DNA from: Rhodospirillaceae bacterium
GTDB taxonomy: Bacteria > Pseudomonadota > Alphaproteobacteria > Reyranellales > Reyranellaceae
DNA: 64,000 bases
NCBI GenBank assembly: GCA_009772935.1
Contig: WOUR01000004.1
Coordinates: 1-64,000, forward strand
Reading direction: 5' to 3'
Below are positions 40,640-49,766 of the stretch, in pieces. The notes under the pieces were generated by a model. The model saw only the letters and a program-made list of their open reading frames with translations. It was not told where the DNA came from and did not search any database. The position numbers and the translations under genes are program-made. Every line of letters starts with the position of its first letter. The stretch's first letter is position 1.

Positions 40640-41689
40640 TTAGCCGCCAACGTCCGAACCGACGGCGTCCGCGACCGAAGCGAACCCGTCGCGAGCCAGC
40701 AAGGCTGCCAGCTCGTCCTTGATGCGTCGGATAAGCGGCGGCCCCTCGTAAACCATCGCCGAATACAGCTGCACGAGCGTGGCGCCTGCGCGGATCTTGG
40801 CATAGGCGTCAGCCCCCGAACCGACCCCGCCACAACCGATCAGCGGGAACTGCCGCTCGACGCGAAGTGCGGTCTTGCGTAGCACCTCGGTCGACAGCGC
40901 CGTGAGCGGGGCCCCCGACAGGCCGCCTGTCTCGCCGCGCCGCTCGGACCGAAGCGAGGGCGGGCGGGAAAGGGTGGTATTGCCGATGATGATGCCATCG
41001 AGCCGGAGGTCGCGGCAGACGAAGACGATATCGTCGAGGTCGTCGTCCGTCGCATCCGGCGCGATCTTGACCACCAGCGGCACCGGCTTGGCGGCAATCG
41101 CGTCCTGCACGCGCTTCAGCAGGCCTGCGAGCTCCGTCCGGCCCTGCAGGTTGCGCAGGCCGGGCGTATTGGGCGAGGAGACGTTGCAGACGAGGTAATC
41201 GGCATAGGGTGCCAGCGCCACGCAGCCCGTCACGTAGTCGGCGGCGCGGTCGGTACTGTCCTTGTTGGCGCCGATATTGACGCCGACGAAGCCGCGGCGC
41301 GCCCGCGCGGCCAGCCGGGCTCGGGCGGCGTCCAGCCCGTGTCCTGGAAAGCCCATGCGGTTGATGACGCCGCGATCCTTCGGCAGCCGGAACAGACGGG
41401 GGCGCGGATTGCCCTCCTGCGGCCGCGGCGTGACGCTGCCGATCTCCACCAGGCCGAAGCCCTGGGCCAGCATGGCGTCGGCGACCTCGGCGTTCTTGTC
41501 GAAACCGGCGGCCAGGCCGATCGGGTTGGGCAGCGAACGACCCCATACCTTCGTTGCCAGGGAGGCGGCATCGGCGCGCCGGTCACCCGGCAAAAGGCCG
41601 ATCTTCAGCGCACGGATGGCGAGGCCATGCGCGGCCTCCGCGTCGAGACGGGAGAGGGCGAGATCGAGGAGGGGATACCAGACGGCCAT
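40640..41689 (-). CDS. pyrD: Dihydroorotate dehydrogenase (quinone), class 2
   Basis: A 349-residue membrane-associated flavoenzyme oxidising dihydroorotate to orotate in pyrimidine synthesis. The N-terminal helical extension (AVWYPLLDLALSRLDAEAAH) marks class 2. FMN and substrate motifs are 'NPIGLAAGFDKNAEV', 'RLFRLPKDRGVINRMGFPG', 'GVNIGANKDS', 'VCNVSSPNTPGLRNLQ' with the catalytic serine, and 'GCGGVGSGADAYAKIRAGAT'. The length is standard. No pyr genes are adjacent. Confidence 0.96.
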   Translation of the reverse strand: MAVWYPLLDLALSRLDAEAAHGLAIRALKIGLLPGDRRADAASLATKVWGRSLPNPIGLAAGFDKNAEVADAMLAQGFGLVEIGSVTPRPQEGNPRPRLFRLPKDRGVINRMGFPGHGLDAARARLAARARRGFVGVNIGANKDSTDRAADYVTGCVALAPYADYLVCNVSSPNTPGLRNLQGRTELAGLLKRVQDAIAAKPVPLVVKIAPDATDDDLDDIVFVCRDLRLDGIIIGNTTLSRPPSLRSERRGETGGLSGAPLTALSTEVLRKTALRVERQFPLIGCGGVGSGADAYAKIRAGATLVQLYSAMVYEGPPLIRRIKDELAALLARDGFASVADAVGSDVGG

Positions 41690-41742
41690 TGCCGTCTGGT
41701 TAGCAGAAGTTCCCTGTGGAGCGCTTGGGGCGCCCAGGTCCG

Positions 41743-42312
41743 CTAATTGCGGCTAAAGCCGCCGCCTTGGTTGGGCTTCAGGGATGGCGAGTCGGAGAAG
41801 ACGACCATGAACAGCTCGCGAAACAGCTCGCCGATCCGCGGATCCGTCGGGCCGTTCGCGGGCGTCCAGGCGGTCGTCTCAGACATCGTCATGTCGTTGC
41901 GGCAATAGATGGCATAAACGTTGAAGACACCGGGCTTGCCGGGCTTGAACCGCACCGTGCCTTTGCAGACCGAGTCGCTGTTGAGATCGTTCGCCGGGTC
42001 GAAGACCAGCATCAGGCGGTAGTTGGGGCGGGGCGGCTCCGGGGGCGTCTCGTAAGTGAAGGTGAGCCGGGGCATCGGCTTCGCCGCCTGCATCATCGGC
42101 AGGAGGTCACGCGCCACCACCGCCGGGTCGGTCCCGGGGAAAGGGTTGCCGTGGAGCACGACCTGGAAGTTCTTGCCGTCGGTGGCGGCGAAGAATTCGC
42201 GATAGTCGTACTGCACCGCGTAGTAGGTGCCGCCGATGGTGGCCGCGTAGGCCGCGGCCGGAAGAGCAGCGACCGCCAGCAGCGCGGCCACGATCTTGGT
42301 CCTGAGACGCAT
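41743..42312 (-). CDS. Exported hypothetical protein
   Basis: A 189-residue protein with a clear signal peptide (KIVAALLAVAALPAAAYAAT). ATG 42312 has GGAGGAG upstream. The mature part contains 'GTYYAVQYDYREFFAATDG', 'KNFQVVLHGNPFPGTDPAVV' and two cysteines, and ends with a glycine-rich tail. I recognise no named family. It lies 103 bases downstream of parE and upstream of pyrD on the same strand; a TATACT-like element sits in the gap but no convincing -35. Confidence 0.75.
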   Translation of the reverse strand: MRLRTKIVAALLAVAALPAAAYAATIGGTYYAVQYDYREFFAATDGKNFQVVLHGNPFPGTDPAVVARDLLPMMQAAKPMPRLTFTYETPPEPPRPNYRLMLVFDPANDLNSDSVCKGTVRFKPGKPGVFNVYAIYCRNDMTMSETTAWTPANGPTDPRIGELFRELFMVVFSDSPSLKPNQGGGFSRN

Positions 42313-42415
42313 GGGGCAAACTCCTCCGCGGAATATCCATCCAGTATATGCCCGGGACACGGCTCCGGGGATGTCACATTTCTGCGCGCGACTCGTCATC
42401 CCGCGGCGCCCGACC

Positions 42416-44425
42416 TCAGACGTCGAGATCGCGGGCGAACTTGGCGTTCTCCTGGATGAAGGCGTAGCGCTTCTCCGGCTTGCGGCCCATCAGGTCCTCG
42501 ACCAGGGTGCGGGTCCGCATGTCCTCGACGCGAGAGTCCGGCTCGTTGCCGGTGATCAATGGTACGTCGACCTTCAGGAGGACGCGCTTGGCCGGATCCA
42601 TCGTGGTTTCCCGCAGATGGACGGACTGCATCTCGCCCAGGCCCTTGAAGCGGGTGATGTCGGCCTTGCCGTTGAATACCGTCCGGACCAGCTCGTCCTT
42701 CTGGGCATCGTCCTGGGCATATTCGGTGCGGCCGCCTTTGCTGATGCGAAAGAGCGGCGGCTGCGCCAGGAACAGATGGCCGTTCTCGATCAGCTTGGGC
42801 ATCTCGCGATAGAAGAACGTCATCAACAGCGAGGCGATGTGTGCGCCGTCGACGTCGGCGTCGGTCATGATGATGACGCGCTCGTAGCGCAGGCGGTCGT
42901 CGTTGTAATGGGCGCCGGCGCCGCAGCCCAGCGCCTGGATGAGATCCTGAATCTCCTGGTTCTCGCGCATCTTCTCGGAGCTGGCGCTGGCCACGTTCAG
43001 GATCTTGCCGCGCAACGGCAGGATCGCCTGGGTCTCGCGGTTGCGCGCGGCCTTGGCCGAGCCGCCGGCCGAATCGCCCTCGACCAGGAAGATCTCGGTG
43101 CCGGTCGAGGAGGAACTCGAGCAGTCGGCGAGCTTGCCGGGCAGGCGAAGCTTGCGCGTCGCGGTCTTGCGCTGCTGCTCGCGGTCCTGCCGGCGCCGCA
43201 GCCGCTCCTCGGCCTTGGCGACGACATGCTCCAGCAGGACGTTGCCGGCTTCCTTGTCGCCGATCAGCCAGTGCTCGAAATTGTCGCCAACGATGGTCTC
43301 GACGATCTTGGTCGCCTCGACGCTGACCAGCTTTTCCTTGGTCTGCCCCTGGAATTGCGGCTGCTCGATGAAGACCGACACGAGGGCGGCGGAGCCGTCG
43401 ATCACGTCGTCGGCGGTGATGACCGAGCCCTTGCGGTTGCCGGTCAGCTCGGCATAGCGCTTGAGGCCGCGCACCAGGGCACTGCGGAAGCCGGATTCGT
43501 GCGTGCCGCCCTCGGCGGTCGGCACGGTGTTGCAGTAGGAGCGGACGAACCCTTCCTCGTCGTTCGGCCACCACACGGCCCACTCGACCTTGCCGTTGCT
43601 CTCGCTCCTGGCCTCGCCGGCGAAGGGCTGCGGCACGACGGTCGGCCGCTGGCCGATCTCGGAGGTGATGTAGTCCTTCAGGCCGTTGGGGAAGTGGAAC
43701 GTCTCTTCCTCGGGAAGCCCGCTGTTCTTGAGCAGGGACTTGTCGCACTTCCAGCGGATCTCGACGCCGCGGAACAGGTAGGCCTTGGAGCGTACCATGC
43801 GGTAGAGGCGCTCGGGCACGAACTGCTGCTTGCCGAAGATCTCGGGATCGGGATGGAAGGTGACGATCGTGCCGCGTCGGTTGGGCGCGGGACCGGCCGG
43901 CTTCAGCTTCGAGACCGGGAGGCCGCGCGAGAAGCTCTGCGTCCAGGCCTGGCGGTCGCGGGCGACCTCCACGACGAGGTCGTCCGACAGGGCGTTCACG
44001 ACGGAGGCGCCGACGCCATGCAGGCCGCCCGAGGTGGCGTAAACCTTGCTGTTGAACTTGCCGCCCGCGTGCAGGGTGGTGAGGATCACCTCCAGCGCCG
44101 ACTTGTTCTTGAACTTGGGGTGCGGATCGACCGGCATGCCGCGGCCGTTGTCGCGCACCGCGACATAGTTCCCTGGCAGCATCTCGAGCCAGATCGTGTC
44201 GGCATGGCCGGCGACGGCCTCGTCCATCGAATTGTCGAGGATCTCGGCCACCAGATGGTGCATGGCCCGTTCATCGGTGCCGCCGATATACATGCCGGGG
44301 CGCTTGCGGACGGGCTCCAGACCCTCCAGCACCTCGATGTCACTTGCCGTGTAGGAATTTTCCTTCGGCCCCGCGGCACGCTTGCCGCCGCCAGACCGAT
44401 CGAACAGATCGCCGTTTCGTGCCAT
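42416..44425 (-). CDS. parE: DNA topoisomerase IV subunit B ParE
   Basis: A 669-residue type IIA topoisomerase ATPase subunit. GHKL features: 'IEVLEGLEPVRKRPGMYIGG', 'AEILDNSMDEAVAG', 'DNGRGMPVDPH' and 'TSGGLHGVGASVVNALS'. The TOPRIM domain has 'IFLVEGDSAGGSAKAARNRE' and 'IMTDADVDGAHIASLL'. The C-terminus is 'FKGLGEMQSVHLRETTMDP'. The linker and short TOPRIM favour ParE over GyrB, which is longer. The true start is ATG 44425; longer in-frame extensions have no homologous character. It acts in decatenating daughter chromosomes together with ParC. Confidence 0.95.
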   Translation of the reverse strand: MARNGDLFDRSGGGKRAAGPKENSYTASDIEVLEGLEPVRKRPGMYIGGTDERAMHHLVAEILDNSMDEAVAGHADTIWLEMLPGNYVAVRDNGRGMPVDPHPKFKNKSALEVILTTLHAGGKFNSKVYATSGGLHGVGASVVNALSDDLVVEVARDRQAWTQSFSRGLPVSKLKPAGPAPNRRGTIVTFHPDPEIFGKQQFVPERLYRMVRSKAYLFRGVEIRWKCDKSLLKNSGLPEEETFHFPNGLKDYITSEIGQRPTVVPQPFAGEARSESNGKVEWAVWWPNDEEGFVRSYCNTVPTAEGGTHESGFRSALVRGLKRYAELTGNRKGSVITADDVIDGSAALVSVFIEQPQFQGQTKEKLVSVEATKIVETIVGDNFEHWLIGDKEAGNVLLEHVVAKAEERLRRRQDREQQRKTATRKLRLPGKLADCSSSSSTGTEIFLVEGDSAGGSAKAARNRETQAILPLRGKILNVASASSEKMRENQEIQDLIQALGCGAGAHYNDDRLRYERVIIMTDADVDGAHIASLLMTFFYREMPKLIENGHLFLAQPPLFRISKGGRTEYAQDDAQKDELVRTVFNGKADITRFKGLGEMQSVHLRETTMDPAKRVLLKVDVPLITGNEPDSRVEDMRTRTLVEDLMGRKPEKRYAFIQENAKFARDLDV

Positions 44426-44534
44426 GCCTGCTTCTTGTCTTTCCACGGCCGCGCGAGGGGATCGCTGGGTGGCCGGTTCGGCATGGGTATGGTAGCAAAA
44501 CCGTGTGAAAGCAACCATATCCGGTGAGGAATTG

Positions 44535-44921
44535 ATGTCCGAAAGTCGCCGTGATCCGATCGTAAGGACCGTCCCGCAGCCCGCCGACATGAACGGAAAC
44601 GGCGACATTTTCGGCGGCTGGGTGCTGAGCCAGATGGACATCGCGGGCGGCTCGCTCGCGGCCCGGGTGGCGAAGGGGCGGGTGGCCACGGTGGCGATCA
44701 CGGCCATGACCTTCGTCCAGCCGATCAAGGTGGGAGACATGGTGTCGATCTATGGGGAAGTCGTGAAAGTCGGCCGGACGTCGATTACCATCGGGCTCGA
44801 GACCGTGGTCCAGCGCCGCCACGAAGAAACCGACCTGCGCGTCACCCACGGGACCTTCGTGTTCGTGGCGATCGACGAGGAGGGCAAGCCGCGGCCCGTG
44901 CCGCACCAGGAGCACGCGTGA
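44535..44921 (+). CDS. Acyl-CoA thioesterase, YciA type
   Basis: A 128-residue hotdog-fold hydrolase. The active-site helix region reads 'NGNGDIFGGWVLSQMDIAGG', as in YciA (N-x-x-G-x-x-x-G-G-x-L-x-x-x-D). The start is ATG 44535 with GTGAGGA seven bases upstream. YciA enzymes hydrolyse a range of acyl-CoAs. It is divergent from parE, and its stop overlaps the next gene's GTG start. Confidence 0.9.
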   Translation: MSESRRDPIVRTVPQPADMNGNGDIFGGWVLSQMDIAGGSLAARVAKGRVATVAITAMTFVQPIKVGDMVSIYGEVVKVGRTSITIGLETVVQRRHEETDLRVTHGTFVFVAIDEEGKPRPVPHQEHA

Positions 44922-45592
44922 GCCGGCTGCTCGCCCCGGTCCTGGCCGCGCTGGCGCTGTTCGTGCCGCCGGCCGTCCTCGCCCATCCGCACATCGTCGT
45001 GCAGCAGGTCGTGCGCATGGTCGCCAAGGACGGAAAATATACCCATGTCGAGATCGAATGGCGGTTCGATCCGTATTCGAGCGAAGTCGAGATCCCTCTG
45101 ATCGACGAGGACAAGAACGGCAAATTCTCGACCCGGGAGACCAAGCTGCTCGAAGGCGAGATGATGCCCGAGCTGGGCAAGTACGGGTACCTCAGCTGGA
45201 TCAACACCGGGGGTAAGGATTTCCGGCCGCGCAAGGCGCCACAGTTCTCCGCCCGCGTCGACGATCCGGCGAGCTTCATTCCGCCGGAATGGGACCGCAA
45301 CACCGGTGACAGTGCCGGCATGCCGATGCCCACCAACAAGCGCGCCGACGCGCCGGGGGCGCCGCGCAAGCAGGGGCCGCGCAATCTCGTCTACGTCATG
45401 CGCTTTGGGCTGCCGCAGCCCTCCAAGTTCGTGTCGATCGCGACCTACGATCCCGAGGATTTCATTCGCATCGAGGTCGATAAGGCTTCGGTCCCGGCCG
45501 GCTGCACACTGGGCAAGCATCCCACACACAAGGCCGAATTCGTTCGCGGCTATCCCTTCTTCGCCGACGTGGTGACATGCCAACTTCCGTAA
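44918..45592 (+). CDS. DUF1007 family periplasmic protein
   Basis: A 224-residue exported protein starting at GTG 44918, which overlaps the thioesterase stop (GTGA). The signal peptide ends at VPPAVLA and the mature N-terminus begins 'HPHIVVQQVVRMV', the typical DUF1007 opening with metal-binding histidines. The family includes 'EWRFDPYSSEVEI' and 'IDEDKNGKFS' (EF-hand-like acidic loop). DUF1007 proteins are commonly found next to NicO/RcnA-type transporters, as here, and are thought to be metal-related. The 16-base overlap with the next gene suggests coupled expression. Confidence 0.88.
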   Translation: MSRLLAPVLAALALFVPPAVLAHPHIVVQQVVRMVAKDGKYTHVEIEWRFDPYSSEVEIPLIDEDKNGKFSTRETKLLEGEMMPELGKYGYLSWINTGGKDFRPRKAPQFSARVDDPASFIPPEWDRNTGDSAGMPMPTNKRADAPGAPRKQGPRNLVYVMRFGLPQPSKFVSIATYDPEDFIRIEVDKASVPAGCTLGKHPTHKAEFVRGYPFFADVVTCQLP

Positions 45593-46506
45593 AAGCCTCC
45601 GCTCTGCGCTCACCCTTCCTGTGGGTGGGACTGCTCCTGCTGGTCGCGCTCGCCGGCGCACTGGTATTCAGTGACAGCGTGGCCGAACTTGCACGCTACT
45701 CCGCCGAGTATCAGCGTCGTATCAACCATGTCCTGTCGACCTCGCTGCGCGACGTGCAGTCGGGGACGGGCTCCCTGGCCCTGTGGACCCTCGTCACCGT
45801 GTGTTTCGGCTACGGCGTCGTGCACACGCTGGGGCCGGGCCACGGCAAGGCCGTCGTGGTGGCCTACTTCCTCGACAGCAGCCGGCCGCGCGCCTGGATC
45901 GAGGGCATCTTCGCCGGTGGTTGGATCGCCTTCACCCACACGCTGGCCGCCCTGCTGCTGGCCGGCGCCCTGAAACTCTCCTCGACCGTCGGCCTGCTGG
46001 GCGCGATGCGCGAGGTGCGCAACGTCGAGATCGTCTCCTACACGTTGATCCTGCTGGTGGGGTTCTGGCGCCTGTGGGCCGGCATCACCGGCCGCCTGCA
46101 CGAGCATCCACACGGGGATCAGGGGCACGATCATCACCATCACGGGCATGATCACGGGCACGACCATCATCACCATGACCACGAGCCGCCGCAACGCACG
46201 ATCGCCGGCTGGCTGCTGCTGACGGCGGCCGGCATTGCACCCTGCGCCGGTGCATTGATCATCATCCTCCTGTCGATCGCACTCGATGTCCTGTGGGCGG
46301 GCGTGGTCGGCGTCATCGCCATCGCACTGGGCATGGCGATCACCTTGGCGGCCATCGGCATGGCCTCGATGGTGGCGCACCGGCTGATCATCGCCGAGGG
46401 CCGCTCGCAGGAGATCGGGCGATTCACGGCCATCGGCGCCTCGCTGATCGTGATCGCAACGGGCGGCACGCTGCTGCTGGGTTCGCTCGAACGCTTCCTG
46501 CGCTGA
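45577..46506 (+). CDS. Nickel/cobalt exporter, RcnA/NicO type
   Basis: A 309-residue membrane protein. The first half has 'GYGVVHTLGPGHGKAVVVAY' with the metal-coordinating histidines, and 'GWIAFTHTLAALLLAGAL'. A cytoplasmic loop at about 175-203 is nearly all His, Asp and Gly (HDHHHHGHDHGHDHHHHDHE). The second half begins 'GWLLLTAAGIAPCAGALIII'. This is the RcnA/NicO layout for Ni2+/Co2+ efflux. It overlaps the DUF1007 gene by 16 bases. Confidence 0.9.
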   Translation: MPTSVKASALRSPFLWVGLLLLVALAGALVFSDSVAELARYSAEYQRRINHVLSTSLRDVQSGTGSLALWTLVTVCFGYGVVHTLGPGHGKAVVVAYFLDSSRPRAWIEGIFAGGWIAFTHTLAALLLAGALKLSSTVGLLGAMREVRNVEIVSYTLILLVGFWRLWAGITGRLHEHPHGDQGHDHHHHGHDHGHDHHHHDHEPPQRTIAGWLLLTAAGIAPCAGALIIILLSIALDVLWAGVVGVIAIALGMAITLAAIGMASMVAHRLIIAEGRSQEIGRFTAIGASLIVIATGGTLLLGSLERFLR

Positions 46507-46514
46507 GGCCCGGA

Positions 46515-47405
46515 ATGGCCGAGATCCAGGCGCCCAGCCGGTCGTCACGGCCACTGCTGGGCGTGCTCTTCATGTGCACGGCCTGCACCCTGTTCCCGAT
46601 CATGAACGGGCTGGTGAAATTGCTGGCCGCCACTTACGACCCGCAGGAGATCGTCTGGTTCCGGATCATCCTGCATCTGGTCCTGGTGGCCGCGGTGTTC
46701 ATGCCGCGCATGGGGCTTGGGCTGCTGCGCACGCGGCGCATCGGCACGCAGTTCGTCAGCTCAGTGATGATGATGCTGTCGACACTGTTCTTCTTCTCGG
46801 CGGTGAAATCGATCCCCGTCGCCGAGGCGATCGCCGTCACCTTCGTGGCGCCGCTCGCCGTCGTACTGCTCGCCTGGCCGCTGCTCGGCGAGCGCATCAC
46901 CTTCTTCAGGATGGCCGCCGTCGTGGTTGGCTTCGTCGGCGTGTTGATCGTGATCCGGCCGGGCAGCGCGGTGTTCCAGTGGCAGTCGCTGCTGCTGCTG
47001 GGCAGCGCCACCTGCTACGCGATGTACCAGATCCTGATCCGGCGGCTGGCGGGTATCGATGCGCCGGCCACGTCGATCTTCTACAGCGTGCTGCTGGGCG
47101 CGGTCATCATGTCGGCCTGGCTGCCATTCCATTGGAAGACGCCGACCGGCTGGGTCGACTGGGTGCTTCTCTGTTCACTGGGGGCGTTGGGTGCCCTGGG
47201 CCATTATTGCGTCGCAAAGGCCATGACCTATGCCTCGGCGAATTTCGTGGCGCCGTTCAACTACACGCAGATGATCGGCTCGGTCATCGTGGGCTACCTG
47301 ATGTTCGCCGAGGTGCCGGATTTCTACACCTGGCTCGGCACGGCCGTGGTTGTCGGAGCGGGCTTGATGGTCGGCTGGCAGGGACGCAAGCCGCAGAAAA
47401 CCTGA
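46515..47405 (+). CDS. EamA (DMT) family transporter
   Basis: A 296-residue inner-membrane protein with ten helices in two EamA repeats ('LFMCTACTLFPIMNGLVKLL', 'SIPVAEAIAVTFVAPLAVVL', 'NFVAPFNYTQMIGSVIVGYL'). It is unrelated in detail to the transporter at 39654-40559. ATG 46515 follows the RcnA-like stop by 8 bases, so the two may be co-transcribed. The substrate is unknown. Confidence 0.88.
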   Translation: MAEIQAPSRSSRPLLGVLFMCTACTLFPIMNGLVKLLAATYDPQEIVWFRIILHLVLVAAVFMPRMGLGLLRTRRIGTQFVSSVMMMLSTLFFFSAVKSIPVAEAIAVTFVAPLAVVLLAWPLLGERITFFRMAAVVVGFVGVLIVIRPGSAVFQWQSLLLLGSATCYAMYQILIRRLAGIDAPATSIFYSVLLGAVIMSAWLPFHWKTPTGWVDWVLLCSLGALGALGHYCVAKAMTYASANFVAPFNYTQMIGSVIVGYLMFAEVPDFYTWLGTAVVVGAGLMVGWQGRKPQKT

Positions 47406-47417
47406 GGGGGAGAGACC

Positions 47418-48341
47418 ATGCCGTATCTTGTTGCCGCCGACCTGCCGGTCGAGCCGGCCGGTCTTCGCCTCCGTACCCTCCTCGAACGCCCGCAGATCCT
47501 TCGCATGCCGGGTGCTCACAACGGCATTGCGGCCCTGCAGGCGGCCGAGGCAGGGTTCGAGGCGCTCTATCTGTCGGGCGCAGCCATGTCGTCCTCGATG
47601 GGCCTGCCCGATCTCGGCGTCATCACGGTCGACGAGGTGTGCTTCTTCATTCGCCAGGTCGCGCGCGCCTCGGGCCTGCCGGTCCTGGTCGATGGCGATA
47701 CGGGCTATGGCGAGGCGCTGAACGTCATGCACATGGTGCGGGCCTTCGAGGAGGCGGGCGCCGCCGCCGTTCATCTCGAAGACCAGCTTCTTCCGAAGAA
47801 ATGCGGCCACCTGAACGACAAGAAGCTCGCCCCGCCGCACGACATGGCGGCGAAGGTCGCGGCCGCTGCCAAGGCTCGGCGCAACCTCTACATCATCGCC
47901 CGCACCGATGCGGCGGCGAGCGAAGGGATCGACGGTGCGGTCGCCCGGGCACGGCTCTACCTCGAAGCCGGTGCCGACGCGATCTTTCCCGAGGCGCTGA
48001 CGACGGCCGAGATGTTCCGCGCCTTCGCCAAGGCGATGCCCGGCGTGAAGCTCCTGGCCAACATGACCGAGTTCGGCCGCACGCCGTTCTTCACCGCGTC
48101 CGAATTCGAGGCGATGGGCTACCGGATGGTGATCTGGCCGGTCTCGGCCCTGCGCGCCGCCAACAAGGCGCAGGAAGGCGTGTATGCCGCCATCCAGCGC
48201 GACGGCGGCACCCAGAACGTGATCGACCGCATGCAGACCCGCCAGGAACTCTACGACACGATCCGCTATCACGAATACGAAGCGCTCGACGCATCGCTCG
48301 TGAAGACGGTCGTGCCGCAGGGCATGCCGCAGAGGGACTGA
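47418..48341 (+). CDS. Isocitrate lyase/PEP mutase family protein, methylisocitrate-lyase-like (PrpB type)
   Basis: A 307-residue beta/alpha-barrel lyase. The catalytic loop KKCGH is at 127-131 (C129), with the metal ligands in 'VLVDGDTGYGEALNV' (D92, D94). It also has 'EDQLLPKKCGHLNDKKL' and 'IIARTDAAASEGIDGAVARA'. 2-Methylisocitrate or 2,3-dimethylmalate cleavage is the usual activity. No prpC or prpD is present here, so the substrate is uncertain. A GGGGGAGAG ribosome binding site precedes it and it converges with the amidase. Confidence 0.88.
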   Translation: MPYLVAADLPVEPAGLRLRTLLERPQILRMPGAHNGIAALQAAEAGFEALYLSGAAMSSSMGLPDLGVITVDEVCFFIRQVARASGLPVLVDGDTGYGEALNVMHMVRAFEEAGAAAVHLEDQLLPKKCGHLNDKKLAPPHDMAAKVAAAAKARRNLYIIARTDAAASEGIDGAVARARLYLEAGADAIFPEALTTAEMFRAFAKAMPGVKLLANMTEFGRTPFFTASEFEAMGYRMVIWPVSALRAANKAQEGVYAAIQRDGGTQNVIDRMQTRQELYDTIRYHEYEALDASLVKTVVPQGMPQRD

Positions 48342-48362
48342 ACTGGAGTGGCGCGCCGCCCG

Positions 48363-49766
48363 TTACAGACCCAGCGCCGACAGATCCGGCGTGCGCTTGT
48401 GGAAGTCGGTCGCGTCCTGCAGTGCCTTGCCGATCCTGAGCACCGTGCCCTCTGCGTAGGGTTTGCCGAGCAGCTGGATGCCGATTGGCAGGCCGTTGGA
48501 GAAGCCGTTCGGCAGCGACAGGCCGCAGAGGCCGAGATAGTTGCCGGGACGCGTCATCAACGAGATGGCGGGCGAGGTCTCATCGACCTCGGTGACAGGA
48601 ATGGCACCTGAAGCAAGCGTCGGCGTCAGAAGCGCGTCGTAGGGGGCCATCCAGGCGTTGAACGCGGCGCGGCGCTCGGCCATGCGGCGCAGTTCCTCGG
48701 CATAGAGGGCCGGGGCGAAGGTCTTGGCGGCCATCGCGCGACCACGCACGCCCGCGCCGATCGGTTGATTCATGTCCTCGATCCAGCCGCGATGCAGCGA
48801 CCACAATTCAGAAGCGGAGATCGAGCCCGCGCCGACGCCGAGATTGAAATACCACTCGGGGATCTTCACCGGCTCGACGATGGCGCCCAGTTCTTCCAGT
48901 TTCTTCGCTGAAGCCTGCCAGGCCGCGATCACGTCGGGATCGCACGCGGGCAGGGCGGAGGCATCGGGCAGGGCGATGCGCAGGCCCTTGATAGAGCCGA
49001 CCTTGGTCGAAGCGGTGAAATCCTCGAGCGGCTGGCCCAAGGTCGTGGGATCGCGCGGATCGGGACCTGCCAGTGCGTTGAGCATCAGCGCGCAATCCTC
49101 GACCGAACGCGTCATCGGGCCGATCGAGTCCAGCGTCCAGGATAGCAGCATCGTGCCGTGCAGGCCGATGCGACCGAACGTGACCTTGAGGCCGACGAGT
49201 CCGTTGAAGGCGCAGGGGATACGGACCGAGCCGCCGGTATCACTGCCGATGCCCGCGGGCGTGAGGCGGGCTGCAACGGCGACGCCAGTGCCGCTCGAGG
49301 AGCCGCCGGGCGTGCGATGGGTCTCGAGATCCCAGGGATTCCACGGGGTGCCCATCAGCGGATTGGTGCCCCAGCCGCCAAAGGCGAACTCCACCATGTG
49401 CAGCTTGCCGAGCGGGATCATCCCGGCGGCGGTCAGGCGCTCCACCGTGTTCGAGGTCTCTGTGGCGACGCGCTTCTCCCACATCTTGGAGCCGCCGGTG
49501 CCGATGCGACCCGCGATATCGCACAGGTCCTTGTAGGCGACGGGCAGGCCATGCAGCGGCGGCAGGGGGAACCCCGAGGCGCGCGCCGTGTCGGCGCCGT
49601 CGGCGATCGCGCGAGCCTCCTTCGCATAGACTTCGGTGAAGGCGTGCAGCTTGCCGTCGGCTTTCTCGATACGCGCCAGCAACGTGTCGACGATCTCCCG
49701 AGAGGAGAAGCGCTTTGCCGCAAGCCCGGCCGCGAGTTCGGTCAGGGTGAGTTCATGCAGAGACAT
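48363..49766 (-). CDS. Amidase (amidase signature family)
   Basis: A 467-residue hydrolase with the Ser-cisSer-Lys triad: K79 in 'LPVAYKDLCDIAG', cis-Ser S156 in 'RTPGGSSSGTGVAVAARLTP', and nucleophile S180 in 'GIGSDTGGSVRIPCAFNGL'. The length and the C-terminal 'GLPIGIQLLGKPYAEGTVLR' fit GatA-like amidases, but there is no GatB/GatC partner. The substrate amide is unknown. Its ATG overlaps the SDR stop by one base (TGATG), indicating a two-gene operon. Confidence 0.92.
   Translation of the reverse strand: MSLHELTLTELAAGLAAKRFSSREIVDTLLARIEKADGKLHAFTEVYAKEARAIADGADTARASGFPLPPLHGLPVAYKDLCDIAGRIGTGGSKMWEKRVATETSNTVERLTAAGMIPLGKLHMVEFAFGGWGTNPLMGTPWNPWDLETHRTPGGSSSGTGVAVAARLTPAGIGSDTGGSVRIPCAFNGLVGLKVTFGRIGLHGTMLLSWTLDSIGPMTRSVEDCALMLNALAGPDPRDPTTLGQPLEDFTASTKVGSIKGLRIALPDASALPACDPDVIAAWQASAKKLEELGAIVEPVKIPEWYFNLGVGAGSISASELWSLHRGWIEDMNQPIGAGVRGRAMAAKTFAPALYAEELRRMAERRAAFNAWMAPYDALLTPTLASGAIPVTEVDETSPAISLMTRPGNYLGLCGLSLPNGFSNGLPIGIQLLGKPYAEGTVLRIGKALQDATDFHKRTPDLSALGL

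Noticed and set aside
42296-44527. A 743-codon plus-strand open frame
   Set aside because: It is antisense to parE, which has intact GHKL and TOPRIM motifs.
46098-46190. Repetitive CAC/CAT-rich stretch as a tandem repeat or CRISPR
   Set aside because: It encodes the histidine-rich loop of the RcnA-like exporter; the unit is not regular and there are no spacers.
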